Source: CAWBRT01 sp963814745
GTDB lineage: Bacteria; Acidobacteriota; Terriglobia; Terriglobales; Acidobacteriaceae
Direction of reading: 5' to 3'
Assembly: GCA_963814745.1 (NCBI GenBank)
Contig: CAWFEA010000004.1
Span: 992,001 to 1,056,000, forward strand
DNA length: 64,000 nucleotides
The notes beneath the pieces were generated by a model. It was not told where the DNA came from, searched no databases, and saw only the letters and a program-made list of their open reading frames with translations. Below, piece after piece: positions 34,782 to 44,703 of this stretch (position 1 is its first letter; the number at the start of each line of letters is the position of its first letter). Made by a program: the position numbers and the translations under genes.

Positions 34782-35997
34782 TTAGGCTTTGATCTTCATT
34801 TTCTCGCGCCGGGTTTCCGCTAGCTTTGCCGGAATATTTTTCCCGCTGATCCGGGCGCCGCGCCAATCCTGGTAGGCCACCAACATCGGCGAAGCGATAA
34901 AAATCGAAGAGTAGGTGCCGATGATGATGCCGATGACCAGGGCGAGCGAGAAGCCGTGCAGCACCTCGCCTCCGAACAGAAACAGCGAAAGCACGGTCAG
35001 GAAGGTCAGGCCGGAAGTCAGCACCGTCCGGCTCAGCGTCTGGTTGATGCTGCGGTTGACGATATCGGACAGGCGTTTCGCGGCGCAACAGCTTGATATT
35101 CTCGCGAATGCGGTCGAAGACGACGATGGTGTCGTTCATCGAGTAGCCGACCAGGGTGAGGATGGCGGCGATCACGGTCAGCGAAATTTCCTGTGTTGAG
35201 CAGTGAGAATGCGCCGACGGTGATCAGCGTATCGTGGAAGCAGGCCACCACGGCGGCCACGCCATAGATCAGCTCGAATCGGAACCAGAGATAAACCAGC
35301 ATGCCGGCCAGCGAATACAGAGTCGCCAGCAAGGCCTGCTTTTGCAGCTGATTGCCAACCTGTGGTCCGACGATTTCCACGTTGCGGACACCAAAGTTGG
35401 AAGTAAAGAACCCCTGCTGCAGGGCTGGCAACAATCGCGGGCGGGACAACATTAGCCCACGTCGGAGAGCGACTTCAGGACGCCGCCCACGAGTCTTGTC
35501 GCGATAAGTCGACGATGGTCCGCGCCAGTTGGCCATAGCGCTGGCGGCGTCGGTGCCGAGCGTGCAGCGGGTCGTTTTCCAGCAGGTAGTCGGGCCAACG
35601 TGCTGTAGCCGACGTTGTTTAGGTCCTTCTTGCCGGGCTCGGCGTTGGCTCTGCAGGGCGCTTATGATCGGGTTCTTGCCCTGATCGAGGGCCTGCTCGC
35701 TGGTCTCTCGCGAATCCAGCGAAATCAGCACTTCGTTGTTGCCGGAGGCGCCGTAGCGCTGAATGCGTGGCGTCTCTGACCCCAGCGCGATCCATGGCCG
35801 CGCGAATGGCATTGTCGTTCGGCGGTAGGGTGAACTTCACGTAGACGAGCGTGCCGCCGCGGAAGTCCACGCCCAGGGGAATGTGGTGCCAGAACAGCAT
35901 GGAAAGGATGCCGGCCGATGCTGAAAATCAGGGAGAAGGCCAGAAAATACCACTTCTTGCCCAGGAAATCGATATTCGGGTTGCGAAAAAACTCCAC
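34782..35997 (-). CDS. secF: Protein translocase subunit SecF (frameshifted)
   Basis: GTG 35997, preceded by GAGGG, starts MEFFRNPNIDFLGKKWYFLAFSL, the normal SecF N-terminus. The rest is scattered over three frames. LGVDFRGGTLVYVKFTLP (Gly-rich first domain), NVEIVGPQVGNQLQKQALLATLYSLAGMLVYLWFRFE, YSMNDTIVVFDRIREN (conserved D-x-D region), then the last spans LTSGLTFLTVLSLFLFGGEVLHGF appear in order. Several single-base indels are needed, which in an essential-type gene suggests base-call errors. It follows secD by about 100 bases. Confidence 0.88.
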
Positions 35998-36099
35998 TTT
36001 GAAACCCTCAATAAATCTGATTCAACGCCGGCCCCGGGGCTGCAATCCCCCGGAGCCTTTCCCGCTGCCGCGCTTGCAGCGCCACGGCGGGCGAAAACA

Positions 36100-37763
36100 C
36101 TAAATCGACAGCGGCTCACCACGCTGATGCCGGTTCAGGATGCTGTCGAAGATGGCACGCGGAGACGAAGACCGCGGTAAACAGGTTTGCCAGCAGACCG
36201 AAGGTCAGCGTGACCGCAAATCCCTTCACCGGCCCGGTGCCGAACAGGAACAGAATGGCCGCCGATACGATGGTGGTCACGTGCGTGTCGATGATCGTCA
36301 GCCAAGCCTGGTCGAAAGCCCTGCTCAACCGCCGACGGAGGCGTCTTGCCGTTGCGCAGCTCTTCGCGAATACGCTCGAAGATCAGCACGTTGGAGTCGA
36401 CGCCCATGCCTACCGTGAGAATCAGACCGGCAATTCCGGGCAGAGTGAGCGTGGCCCCGCTGAAGCCGAGGAATCCGAGCAGAATGACCAGGTTCAGGAT
36501 CAAGCGCGAAGTTGGCGTTGATGCCGGCCGCCCGATAGTAAACCAGCATGAAGATCAGACCGCGACCATACCCACGATCGCGGCCCGCACGCCTTCACGA
36601 ATCGAATCGGCTCCGAGCGAGGGACCGACCGTGCGCTCTTCGAGGTAACTTGATGCTGGCCGGCAGCGCGCCGGAGCGCAAAACCATCGACAAGATCCTT
36701 GGCCTGCTGCTCGCTGAAGGCGCCGTAATGCGGCCCATGTCGCGGATGGCTTCCTGGATGCGGGCCACTTCCTGCACTTTGCCGTCGAGCACCACGGCCA
36801 GGAAGTCGCCCACGTGGGCGGAGGTGAAGGCGTAAAAGCGATCGCCGCCATCGCGCGTGAGGTTGAAGCTGACACGCCGGACGGCCATTCTCATCGTGCG
36901 TTGGCTTCGGCCCCGCGCAGGTCGCGGCCGGTAACGGCCGAGACGCGGCTGACGACATAGTAGGAATCCTGCGGTTCGCTACTGCTACCCGGTTCCGGCG
37001 CACGCCCAATGCTGCGGCCCTTCATCACCACCGAGTCGGCAGGCAGAATCGCCGCCGTGCGCGGCCAGTGCGGCCGCTTCGCTGGGGTAGCTCACGCCGT
37101 TGTCCATCGCCTGCCGGATCTCCAGCATGGCGGTGGACTGCATGATTTCCTTGACCCGGGCCGGATCGTCCACTCCGGGCAACTGCACCAGGATCTGGTA
37201 CTCGCCCAGTCCGTGTTCCTGAATGACGGGCTCGCTGACGCCCGAGCTGGTCGATGCGGTTGCGGATGGTCTCGATGGCCTGTTCGACGGCGCGGTTCTT
37301 GAGTGCCGTGAGCGATTGCTGCTTCATCGCCAGGACAAACGTTCCCTCGGCGCCCTGGCTCAGGGTGTACTCCGGGAGCCGCTCGTCGAACGATCGTCTT
37401 CAGATTGCTGCTACTGTTCGGGCCGATCCCTTTAATCACAATGCGATCGGGACTGGCTGTCGGGTCGGGCTTGCTGATCTCGGCATAGCTGATGTTCTTC
37501 TGCCGCAGATCGTCCTTTAGCCGCTCGACGACCTGGTCGCTGTCGGCACTGACGGCATCGTTGACCATCACCTGCAAAATCAGGTGGGTACCGCCCTTGA
37601 GGTCGAGCCCCAGGTGAATATTCTGTTGCAAGCCGGCCAGCAAGCCGTTCTGCTTGATGGCGGCCATGCTCTTCTCGGGATCGTTGCCCAGGAGAATACC
37701 CCAAACAAAGACCAGGAGCGTGAGGAGGATGATAGCTACTTTCCAGAGCAGGTTCTTCTTCAT
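36100..37763 (-). CDS. secD: Protein translocase subunit SecD (heavily frameshifted)
   Basis: The start MKKNLLWKVAIILLTLLVF and LGLDLKGGTHLILQV (SecD signature) are clear in one frame to about 37390. AIETIRNRIDQLG, LPGVDDPARVKEIMQSTAMLEIRQA, FNLTRDGGDRFYAFT, SGALPAS, GINANFA, LPGIAGLILTVGMGVDSNVLIFERIREELRNG and GPVKGFAVTLTFGLLANLFTAVFVS then follow in order but in changing frames. The last bases read RAIFDSIL...GEPLSI and stop at 36100-36102. At least seven indels in 1.66 kb must be corrected. SecD/SecF with YajC pull preproteins through SecYEG using the proton gradient. Confidence 0.88.
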
Positions 37764-37778
37764 GGAGACCGCAACCGC

Positions 37779-38108
37779 CTACGAGGACTTGGGCGTCTCG
37801 TCCGTAAAGACCGAGACGATCGCACTGCGTGTAACTTCAATTCGCAAATTGTCAGGGGGCACACGAAGGATGACCGTTGGGTCAGGACCCTCGCTCTTCA
37901 CCGACATGATGACTCCGCGCATGCCGCCGGAGGTCGCCACTCGGTCGCCCGTTTTAACGTTGCTCAGCATCGCCTGCCATTTCTTTTGCTTGCGCTGCTG
38001 TGGAAGAATCAGCAGGAAGTAAAAAACGGCGAAGATGCCGACCATCATGACCAGGCCGAGCGAGCCGCCGCCCGTCGCTTGAAAGAACATTGCCAATAAG
38101 CTTGTCAT
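37779..38108 (-). CDS. yajC: Preprotein translocase subunit YajC
   Basis: The 109-residue protein has one N-terminal span (about 15-35), the LILPQQRKQKKWQAM motif and VKTGDRVATSGGMRGVI, all standard for YajC. It lies 15 bases upstream of secD and downstream of tgt, the classic tgt-yajC-secD-secF order. It joins the SecDF complex in the inner membrane. Confidence 0.95.
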   Translation of the reverse strand: MTSLLAMFFQATGGGSLGLVMMVGIFAVFYFLLILPQQRKQKKWQAMLSNVKTGDRVATSGGMRGVIMSVKSEGPDPTVILRVPPDNLRIEVTRSAIVSVFTDETPKSS

Positions 38109-38451
38109 TTCGTCTGACTTTCATCGGGCCTAGCCACGACCCGGATATAAATTAAACCCAAGGCAAACCGCACCGTTATCACCGCTGCCACTGTTACCAA
38201 ACGCCACCTTCCTCAGTCACCCGCACGCTGAGCACCAGCCGCCGCCACAGAAGGCGCAACCCAAGCCTGTGTCAACGTGTTCTGCTGGGCCGGGAGCCGT
38301 TCCGGTTCCGCACCTCGGAAACCGCCAGACCAAGGAACCTCTGAGTGTCCGGCTCCTTCCGGAAGCTCGCCCATGGCGCTTTCTGACGCGCCCGCCAGCC
38401 TTTGGGGACCGCTACAACGAAATCAACTGCTTCGCACGGAAAGTGGCAAAG
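38109..38451. other. Intergenic stretch between tgt and yajC
   Basis: No gene is seen in 343 bases. It is longer than the usual tgt-yajC gap, so yajC-secDF may have its own promoter here, but no convincing leftward -35/-10 was picked out. Confidence 0.35.
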
Positions 38452-39591
38452 TCAAACAGCAGAGCGAGAACCCGCAAACTCCCTAAGCTTTATAGCATGA
38501 CGAACCCTTCTGGCGGTGTCAAGATAATAGGACAAGTTATGCACCGTGTTAAGGACCTGCGCCAAAATTTCATTAGATGAATACAGGTGCCTCAGGTAAG
38601 CGCGAGAATACCGGCGGCAGACCTTGCACCTGCAATTGGCGTCCAGCGGACCCTCGTCACGCGCGTAGCACTGTTTTTTGATGCTGATTTTGCCCTGCGA
38701 GGTAAATAGCAGCCCGTGCCGGGCCGCCCGAGTAGGCAGAACACAGTCCATCATGTCTACCCCCAAAGCCGTATACTGCACGATCTCCTCCGGCGTTCCT
38801 ACCCCCATCACGTAGCGCGGCCGGTCCTCCGGGAGCAGCGCGATGGCCGCTCCCACCATTTCCCAGGTCTTTTCCCTAGGCTCGCCCACACTCAGCCCGC
38901 CAATGGCATAGCCGGGAAAGTCCATCTCCACTGTGCGTTCGGCCGACTCGCGCCTTAAATCGGCATACGTCCCACCCTGAACGATGCCGAACAGCGTCTG
39001 AGTCTGCCCACTTCCCTCCGTCAGTGACTCGTCCCCGTGCCAGGGGACTTCGTGCTTGTGCTGCTCAAAACAATCTTTGCTCCGCTTTGCCCAACGCAGG
39101 GTCAATTCCATGGACTGACGGGTCCGCGTGCGCTCCGCTGGGAACTCCGTGCACTCGTCGAACGCCATGATGAGGTCCGCCCCCAGCCCTATCTGCGCTT
39201 CGAGCGCGCTCTCCGGAGTGAAAAAATGGGAAGAGCCGTCAAGGTGCGAACGGAAGGAAACGCCTTCTTCGGTGACCTTTCTCAACTCGCTCAAACTAAA
39301 GACCTGAAACCCTCCCGAGTCGGTCAGGATCGGTCCCTTCCAGCTGATGAATTTCTGCACCCCGCCAAGCCCGCGAACGGTTTCCACCCCGGGCCGCAGA
39401 TAAAGATGGTAGGTATTGTTCAGCAGGATCTGCACCCCCAGCTCTTCGAGGGTGTCCTGTGGAACCCCTTTTACGCTCCCCAGCGTGCCCACTGGCATAA
39501 AAACGGGGGTTTCGACCTCTCCGTGGGGAGTGACAAAGCGGCCGGCCCGGGCTGCACCCGAGGTTGCCTCAACCTGGAAAGAAAAGGACAT
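38452..39591 (-). CDS. tgt: Queuine tRNA-ribosyltransferase (tRNA-guanine transglycosylase)
   Basis: The 379-residue enzyme has LTDSGGFQVFSLS (active-site Asp region), GTLGSVKGV, LFGIVQGGTYADLR, ALGVDMMDCVLPTRAARHG (nucleophile Asp segment) and a zinc site CRCKVCRRYSRAYLRHLY (three Cys and a His). It exchanges guanine 34 for a queuine precursor in GUN-anticodon tRNAs. It leads the tgt-yajC-secD-secF gene string on the - strand. Full length and clean. Confidence 0.96.
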   Translation of the reverse strand: MSFSFQVEATSGAARAGRFVTPHGEVETPVFMPVGTLGSVKGVPQDTLEELGVQILLNNTYHLYLRPGVETVRGLGGVQKFISWKGPILTDSGGFQVFSLSELRKVTEEGVSFRSHLDGSSHFFTPESALEAQIGLGADLIMAFDECTEFPAERTRTRQSMELTLRWAKRSKDCFEQHKHEVPWHGDESLTEGSGQTQTLFGIVQGGTYADLRRESAERTVEMDFPGYAIGGLSVGEPREKTWEMVGAAIALLPEDRPRYVMGVGTPEEIVQYTALGVDMMDCVLPTRAARHGLLFTSQGKISIKKQCYARDEGPLDANCRCKVCRRYSRAYLRHLYSSNEILAQVLNTVHNLSYYLDTARRVRHAIKLREFAGSRSAV

Positions 39592-39666
39592 TCACTCGAT
39601 TGTACCGGAAGCCACCCCGCAGGTCGTCGAAGGAATCAGGGCTGGCCTGATTCGCCCGATTGAGGC

Positions 39667-40341
39667 ATGATAAAAGAAATGTCTTTCCAGCTATCTTCTT
39701 CGCCCTTGCAGGCCGTGATCTTTGATTACGGCACGGTACTGTCGTATGCGCCCACCCCGCAGGAGTGGCGGGAACTGGCCTCAACCGCGGGGCGTCCACT
39801 CGACGAATTCCGGCTCGACTACTGGCGCTACCGCGACGAGTATGACCGCGCTGCCTGTGGGGCTGCCGGATACTGGCAGGCGGTAGCCCGCCGCCCGCTC
39901 GACTCGCGAGTGCTCGGCAGGCTGATTGAGTTGGACAACCAGCAGTGGACGCGGATCAATCCCGGCATGCTCGCCCTGGCGCGCGGCTTGCGCAAGGCTG
40001 GCCTTAAGACGGCGATTCTCTCGAACATGGAGTTCGAGATGCTCGCCGCGATGGAGGCAAAGTTCCCCTGGCTGGAAGAATTTGCCGTCCGAGTTTTTTC
40101 CTGCAAAATGCGCATCACCAAGCCCGAGGCGAAGATATTTCTGCACACCGCAGCGGAGCTGCGGGTCGAACCAGCCTGCGCCTTATTTCTGGATGACAAG
40201 CCGCTGAACATCGATGGTGCGCGCAAGGCCGGAATGCAGGCTTTTCTTTTCGACGCTCCGGAAAAGCAGGACGAACTCGAACGCCTGCTGTTCGAAAAAG
40301 GCGTCTCGCTGGCTGACGAAGCGGTCGGCATACGACGCTAG
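39667..40341 (+). CDS. HAD-superfamily hydrolase
   Basis: The 224-residue protein has motif I as FDYGTVL (the second Asp replaced by Gly, seen in some HAD members), a small helical cap, motif II around AILSNM, a conserved Lys in ITKPEAKIF, and motif IV LFLDDKPLNIDGARKAGM. It resembles the IA-v1 group of small-molecule phosphatases and haloacid dehalogenase-like enzymes. With no second motif I Asp, phosphatase activity is less certain. It is transcribed divergently from tgt. The start could also be the internal ATG at 39679. Confidence 0.8.
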   Translation: MIKEMSFQLSSSPLQAVIFDYGTVLSYAPTPQEWRELASTAGRPLDEFRLDYWRYRDEYDRAACGAAGYWQAVARRPLDSRVLGRLIELDNQQWTRINPGMLALARGLRKAGLKTAILSNMEFEMLAAMEAKFPWLEEFAVRVFSCKMRITKPEAKIFLHTAAELRVEPACALFLDDKPLNIDGARKAGMQAFLFDAPEKQDELERLLFEKGVSLADEAVGIRR

Positions 40342-40420
40342 CAGGTTATCTCGCACTAACCCATCAGCGCCACCGGCGGAGCCGCTCCTCTTCTCATTTT
40401 CTCATTGGGTGAAGCCGCCC

Positions 40421-40816
40421 TTAGGGCTTTGGTATGCCAAACTTGGCAAGAAATTTTGGCACGTTGACGATGGCGCGCTTGATGGTGCCGCCGCCGATTT
40501 CCTGTTGGTCCACCTTGGCGGTCACGCGAATCAAATAAAACTTGCCCTCTACGGCCTCGACCACCCCTTCAGCCTTAATCACCGCGTTCACCCCGGCAGG
40601 CGCGCGATGCTCTATGTTGATCGCGGTGCCGACGGAGATTTCATCTTTCTCGCAGAAAGGCTGCAGCGCCCGCGCACCGGCGATTTCCATGAGCCGCACC
40701 AGATCAGGGGTGGAGTAGACGGGCGGCAGATTGTGGTTGAACGCCGTCAGCGTGTTCTCGAACTTGACGCGCTCTTCGGAGATGCCCCGAGCGCCGATTG
40801 GAACCGTTTTTGCCAT
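40421..40816 (-). CDS. Hotdog-fold thioesterase, FlK-like
   Basis: ATG 40816 (MAKTVPIGARG) gives 131 residues. LPPVYSTPDLVRLMEIAGARAL, EISVGTAINIEHRAPAGVNAVIKAEG and the following strands match the fluoroacetyl-CoA thioesterase-like hotdog family, where the T/S in YSTP and a helix-capping Glu matter. It probably hydrolyses a short acyl-CoA. The longer upstream frame (to 40963) has no homology and is not used. Confidence 0.8.
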   Translation of the reverse strand: MAKTVPIGARGISEERVKFENTLTAFNHNLPPVYSTPDLVRLMEIAGARALQPFCEKDEISVGTAINIEHRAPAGVNAVIKAEGVVEAVEGKFYLIRVTAKVDQQEIGGGTIKRAIVNVPKFLAKFGIPKP

Positions 40817-41013
40817 GGGCGAAAGACTAGCCCGCAATTCACAGCTTAGCAAGAGCCTTTGCAGATACCGTTCAGGCACGACTGCTTCTCTGGTCCAATT
40901 TGGAACTGTCCGGCCTGTTCCCGGCGTTGAAGCGGCTGGAAATTGCGCCCCTCTGGTCCACAATCAAGACGAGCCCTTCGGCCAAGCCTAGGCTTGGGCT
41001 CGGAGTAAAGATC

Positions 41014-41544
41014 GTGAACCTTTTCCGTGTCGCCGAAATCCTTCCTTTTTTCCTGTTTCCACTAAGCGGCTATGCTCAGCCCCTCTCGGGCGAGTATCTG
41101 CGACCGGCACTGTGGTGTGGCGCGGCGTCGATCGCCGCCTCCGCTGCCGCGTCCAACCCTGGGCCACGGGTCAGGGTGGCGGACGCGGAGATCCGGCAGC
41201 TGCTGGACGCCCAGGTATTGGCCTGGAACCGGGGAGACCTGGAAGGCTACATGAGCGGCTACTGGAACTCCGGCGAGTTGACGTTTTTCTCCGGTACAAC
41301 CGAAACCGGCGGCTGGAAAGCCACCCTGGAACGCTATCGGCGGCACTACAAGAAAAGCGGCAGCCCGATGGGCCGCCTCGCATTCAAACACATAAGGATC
41401 GAAACCTTCGGCGAGCAGATGGCTCTGGCCTGCGGTCAATGGCGGCTCGAAACCCCCAACGGACCAACCCGCGCCGGCCTGTTCACGCTGATGCTGCGCC
41501 GCTTCAGCGATGGCTGGCGAATCGTGCATGACCATTCGTCCTGA
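41014..41544 (+). CDS. SnoaL/DUF4440-like protein, probably exported
   Basis: GTG 41014, preceded by CGGAG, gives a hydrophobic N-terminus (VNLFRVAEILPFFLFPLSGYAQ) that looks like a signal peptide. The remaining 150 residues have the NTF2-like layout of DUF4440 proteins: RQLLDAQVLAWNRGDLEGYMSGYW, TTETGGWKATLERYRRHY, and a closing RRFSDGWRIVHDHSS. Such proteins are often calcium/calmodulin-association-like domains or small-molecule binders. The ligand is unknown. It is convergent with rsmI. Confidence 0.75.
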   Translation: MNLFRVAEILPFFLFPLSGYAQPLSGEYLRPALWCGAASIAASAAASNPGPRVRVADAEIRQLLDAQVLAWNRGDLEGYMSGYWNSGELTFFSGTTETGGWKATLERYRRHYKKSGSPMGRLAFKHIRIETFGEQMALACGQWRLETPNGPTRAGLFTLMLRRFSDGWRIVHDHSS

Positions 41545-41574
41545 TATGCCGGTTCTGAGCTGCGCGGGCCTCGC

Positions 41575-42453
41575 CTACTTTTCCTTTTGCAATTCGCGGT
41601 AGACCTCGCTCTTGCTGAGGCCCATTTCCTTGGCGACGCGCTTCATGGCATCGCGCTGGTCGAGCTTCTCCTTCTGCATCACTTCGCGGACCCGGGTCCT
41701 GGCGTTTTTCTGCTCGACGGCGGGCTGGCCTTGTGCCTCCGCCTTGCCGATGAGCAGCGTTATTTCGCCCCGAATTTCTTCTCGCGCTTTGATTTCGGCC
41801 AAGATCTCGGCGGCTTTGCCGCGCAGAAACTCCTCGTGAATCTTGGTCACCTCGCGGGCAATGACCACGTGGCGCTGCGGCCCGAGGACATCGACAAGGT
41901 CCTCAAGGGTCCCGACGATGCGGTGGGGAGCTTCATAGAAGATCTGCGTGCGCGACGATTTCTTGATGCTTTCGAACAGGGCGCGGCGCTGGCCGCTTTT
42001 CACCGGCAGGAAGCCGCCGAAGCGGAAAGAGTCGGTCGCCAGCCCGCTGGCCACCAGAGCCGAGAGGAAAGCCGACGGCCCCGGAATCGGCACCACCGGA
42101 AGGTGATGGCGGATGGCGAGCGCGACCAGCCGGTAACCCGGATCGCTGATGCCCGGCGTGCCGGCATCGGTCACCAGTGCGATGGACTGTCCCTGCTCCA
42201 GATGCATAATCAGCTCGGCGGCCCGCGTCAGCTCGTTGTGCTCGTGATAGCTGGTGGTGCGCTTTTCGATTCCGTAATGGTTCAGCAGCTTCTGCGTCTG
42301 CCGCGTGTCCTCGCAGGCGATGAGGTCCACTTCTTTCAAGATCCGCAGGGCGCGAAGCGAAATGTCTTCGAGGTTGCCGATGGGGGTGCCGACAAGGAAG
42401 AGAGTCCCATGACCCTGTCCGCTGCTTTCGCGCGAGTTTGCGATCATCGGCAT
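41575..42453 (-). CDS. rsmI: 16S rRNA 2'-O-methyltransferase RsmI (C1402)
   Basis: The 292-residue protein has the tetrapyrrole-methylase fold: FLVGTPIGNLEDISLRAL, IACEDTRQTQKLLNHYGI, YHEHNE and VTDAGTPGISDPGYRLV, all RsmI signatures. The C-terminal tail ends in a helix-turn-helix-like segment (RDAMKRVAKEMGLSKSEVYREL), also typical. It methylates the ribose of C1402 in the P-site. ATG 42453 is used; ligA starts 127 bases away on the opposite strand. Confidence 0.94.
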   Translation of the reverse strand: MPMIANSRESSGQGHGTLFLVGTPIGNLEDISLRALRILKEVDLIACEDTRQTQKLLNHYGIEKRTTSYHEHNELTRAAELIMHLEQGQSIALVTDAGTPGISDPGYRLVALAIRHHLPVVPIPGPSAFLSALVASGLATDSFRFGGFLPVKSGQRRALFESIKKSSRTQIFYEAPHRIVGTLEDLVDVLGPQRHVVIAREVTKIHEEFLRGKAAEILAEIKAREEIRGEITLLIGKAEAQGQPAVEQKNARTRVREVMQKEKLDQRDAMKRVAKEMGLSKSEVYRELQKEK

Positions 42454-42567
42454 CCGGGCGCAGTGTACCACCGACAGCGGGGGCGGGAAGAATCAATCGC
42501 TCGCCGTGGACAAAAAAGTGATTGGCAAGTAGGTTCGTGCGCCGGGGAATTCGCCCGCCGGGCAACT

Positions 42568-42573
42568 TATAAT
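42568..42573 (+). promoter_or_regulatory. Consensus -10 element (TATAAT) just before ligA
   Basis: TATAAT ends seven bases upstream of the ligA ATG (42580), so a transcript starting at the normal distance would begin at or very near the start codon. No Shine-Dalgarno sequence precedes this ATG. This suggests a leaderless mRNA. No clear -35 is seen at the right distance. Confidence 0.45.
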
Positions 42574-42579
42574 CTATCC

Positions 42580-44664
42580 ATGCCGCAGGCGAGCCTGGAA
42601 CTTCAACAACGGGCGCTGGAATTGCGCGAGCAGATTCGCTACCACGAGCACCGCTACTACGTGCTCGACGACCCGGAGATCAGCGACGCCGAGTACGACG
42701 CCCTGATGAACGAATTGAAGGCCGTCGAGCAGGCGCATCCGGAGCTGATCACACCGGACTCGCCAACCCAGCGCGTGGGCGGCAAACCGCGCGAGGGGTT
42801 CGTCAAGGTGCCGCACTCGACGCCGATGCTCTCGCTGGATAATGTCTACAGCGAGCAGGAGCTGCGCGACTGGGCACGGCGGGTTCATGAACTGGCCGGA
42901 ACCACCGAGCTTGAGTTCGTCTGCGAGCTCAAGCTGGACGGGCTGTCGATGGCCCTGCGCTATGCGCCCGATGGCACCGTTCCGCGGGCGAAGGCGGCAA
43001 CTCGCTTCACCCAGGCCATCACCCGCGGTGACGGCGCAATCGGCGAAGACGTTACGCCTAATCTGCGCACCGTGCGCTCGGTCCCGCTCTCGATTTCTTC
43101 AGCCAATCTAAAGCATGCTGCTCTGCCCGAGGAGTTCGAGGTTCGTGGCGAGGTCCTCATGCCGGCCCGCGCCTTCGAGCGCATGAATGAGGAGCGCGAG
43201 CAACAGGGACTGCCGCGCTTTGCCAACCCGCGCAATGCGGCGGCGGGCGCGGTGCGGGTGTTGGAGCCGAACATCACGGCTCAGCGTCGCCTCGATTTTT
43301 ACGCGTACTTCCTGATGCGGGACGGGCAGATGCTGTTCGATTCGCAGTGGCATGCGCTCGACGCCCTAGCCAAGGCTGGATTCAAGGTGAACCCGCACCG
43401 CAAACTGGTGCACGGCATCGACGAGGTGTGGGACTTCATCAATCAATTCGAGAGCCGTCGCGAAAACCTGCCTTACGAAATCGACGGCGTCGTGGTGAAA
43501 CTGAACCGCACCGAGCTGTGGCGGCGCCTGGGGTTCACCGGCAAGGCTCCACGCTGGGCCATCGCCTACAAATACGCCGCCCGCTCGGGCGTTACCCGGA
43601 TCGAAGACATCTCCGTGCAGGTCGGACGCACCGGCAAACTCACGCCCGTAGCCGTGCTGCGTCCCGTGCCCATTGGAGGCACAACGGTCGCGCGCGCCAC
43701 CCTGCACAACATGGATTTCATCGACAATCTCGGGGTGAGAATCGGCGACTGGGTGATGGTCGAGCGCGGCGGCGACGTCATTCCCAAAGTCGTCAAGGTC
43801 GTCGAGGACAAGGATCACGCGCGCGGCGACCGCCATTTCCACATGCCTTCGAGCTGTCCGGTGTGCCGCGGACACGTGGTGCGCGCCGAAGGCGAAGCCG
43901 ATTTCCGCTGCGTCAATGCCAACTGCCCGGCCAAGCTGCGCGAAACCATTTTGCACTTCGCCGCGCGCGGGGTGATGAATATCGAGGGCATGGGCGATGC
44001 CTTGGTCGATCAGCTTGTGGAACGCGGCCTGGTCAAGGACGTGGCCGACATTTACGGCTTGACGAAAGCGAACCTGCTCACCCTGGAGCGCATGGGAGAT
44101 AAGTCGGCGCAGAACGTTCTCAATGAGATTGAGGAATCGAAAAAGTTGCCGCTGGAGCGCGTGCTCTTCGGGCTTGGCATACGCTTCGTGGGCGAGCGCA
44201 CCGCGGAATTTCTGGCCCAGCATTTCGGGTCGATGGATGCGCTGATTGAGGCTGCCACAAAGACCGATGTCGAAGAAAGCCTCGCCGAACTGCAACAAGT
44301 TGAAGAAGTCGGTCCGCGCATTGCCGCCAGCATTCGCGAATTCTTTTTGGAGCCAAAAAATCGGAGGCTTATCGAGCGCTTGGGGCCAACTGAGGCCGGG
44401 TTGCAGTTCAGAGGCAAGAAGAAAGAGCGCGGCACAACCCTGACGGGAAAAACTTTCGTACTCACCGGCACGCTCGAGAAATATAGCCGCGACGAAGCCA
44501 AGCGCATGATTGAAGATGCCGGGGGCAAGGTGGTGGGATCGGTCAGCAAGAAAACCAACTATGTTGTGGCTGGCGCCGATCCCGGCTCGAAGCTGGACAA
44601 GGCTCGCGAGCTGGGAGTGGAAGTTGTGAACGAGCAACAGATGGAAGCGCTGTTAAAGAAATGA
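42580..44664 (+). CDS. ligA: NAD-dependent DNA ligase LigA
   Basis: The 694-residue protein shows domain Ia (IRYHEHRYYVLDDPEISDAEYD), the adenylation lysine in CELKLDGLSM (KLDG), the OB fold, a Cys4 zinc finger (CPVCRGH..., CVNANCPAKL), helix-hairpin-helix repeats (GMGDALVDQLVERG, LQQVEEVGPRIA) and a BRCT domain (GKTFVLTGTLEKYSRDEAKRMI). It seals nicks in replication and repair. The same frame stays open for 990 bases upstream, opposite rsmI, but homology begins at ATG 42580. Complete and free of indels. Confidence 0.97.
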   Translation: MPQASLELQQRALELREQIRYHEHRYYVLDDPEISDAEYDALMNELKAVEQAHPELITPDSPTQRVGGKPREGFVKVPHSTPMLSLDNVYSEQELRDWARRVHELAGTTELEFVCELKLDGLSMALRYAPDGTVPRAKAATRFTQAITRGDGAIGEDVTPNLRTVRSVPLSISSANLKHAALPEEFEVRGEVLMPARAFERMNEEREQQGLPRFANPRNAAAGAVRVLEPNITAQRRLDFYAYFLMRDGQMLFDSQWHALDALAKAGFKVNPHRKLVHGIDEVWDFINQFESRRENLPYEIDGVVVKLNRTELWRRLGFTGKAPRWAIAYKYAARSGVTRIEDISVQVGRTGKLTPVAVLRPVPIGGTTVARATLHNMDFIDNLGVRIGDWVMVERGGDVIPKVVKVVEDKDHARGDRHFHMPSSCPVCRGHVVRAEGEADFRCVNANCPAKLRETILHFAARGVMNIEGMGDALVDQLVERGLVKDVADIYGLTKANLLTLERMGDKSAQNVLNEIEESKKLPLERVLFGLGIRFVGERTAEFLAQHFGSMDALIEAATKTDVEESLAELQQVEEVGPRIAASIREFFLEPKNRRLIERLGPTEAGLQFRGKKKERGTTLTGKTFVLTGTLEKYSRDEAKRMIEDAGGKVVGSVSKKTNYVVAGADPGSKLDKARELGVEVVNEQQMEALLKK

Positions 44665-44703
44665 TTCAATGTCAAGACTTGCCGGCGCTCGCCGCCCGGC
44701 TGG

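Noticed and set aside
41587..42579. The ligA frame stays open for 330 codons upstream of its ATG
   Set aside because: This part lies opposite rsmI and shows no ligase-like sequence. Homology starts at the ATG at 42580.
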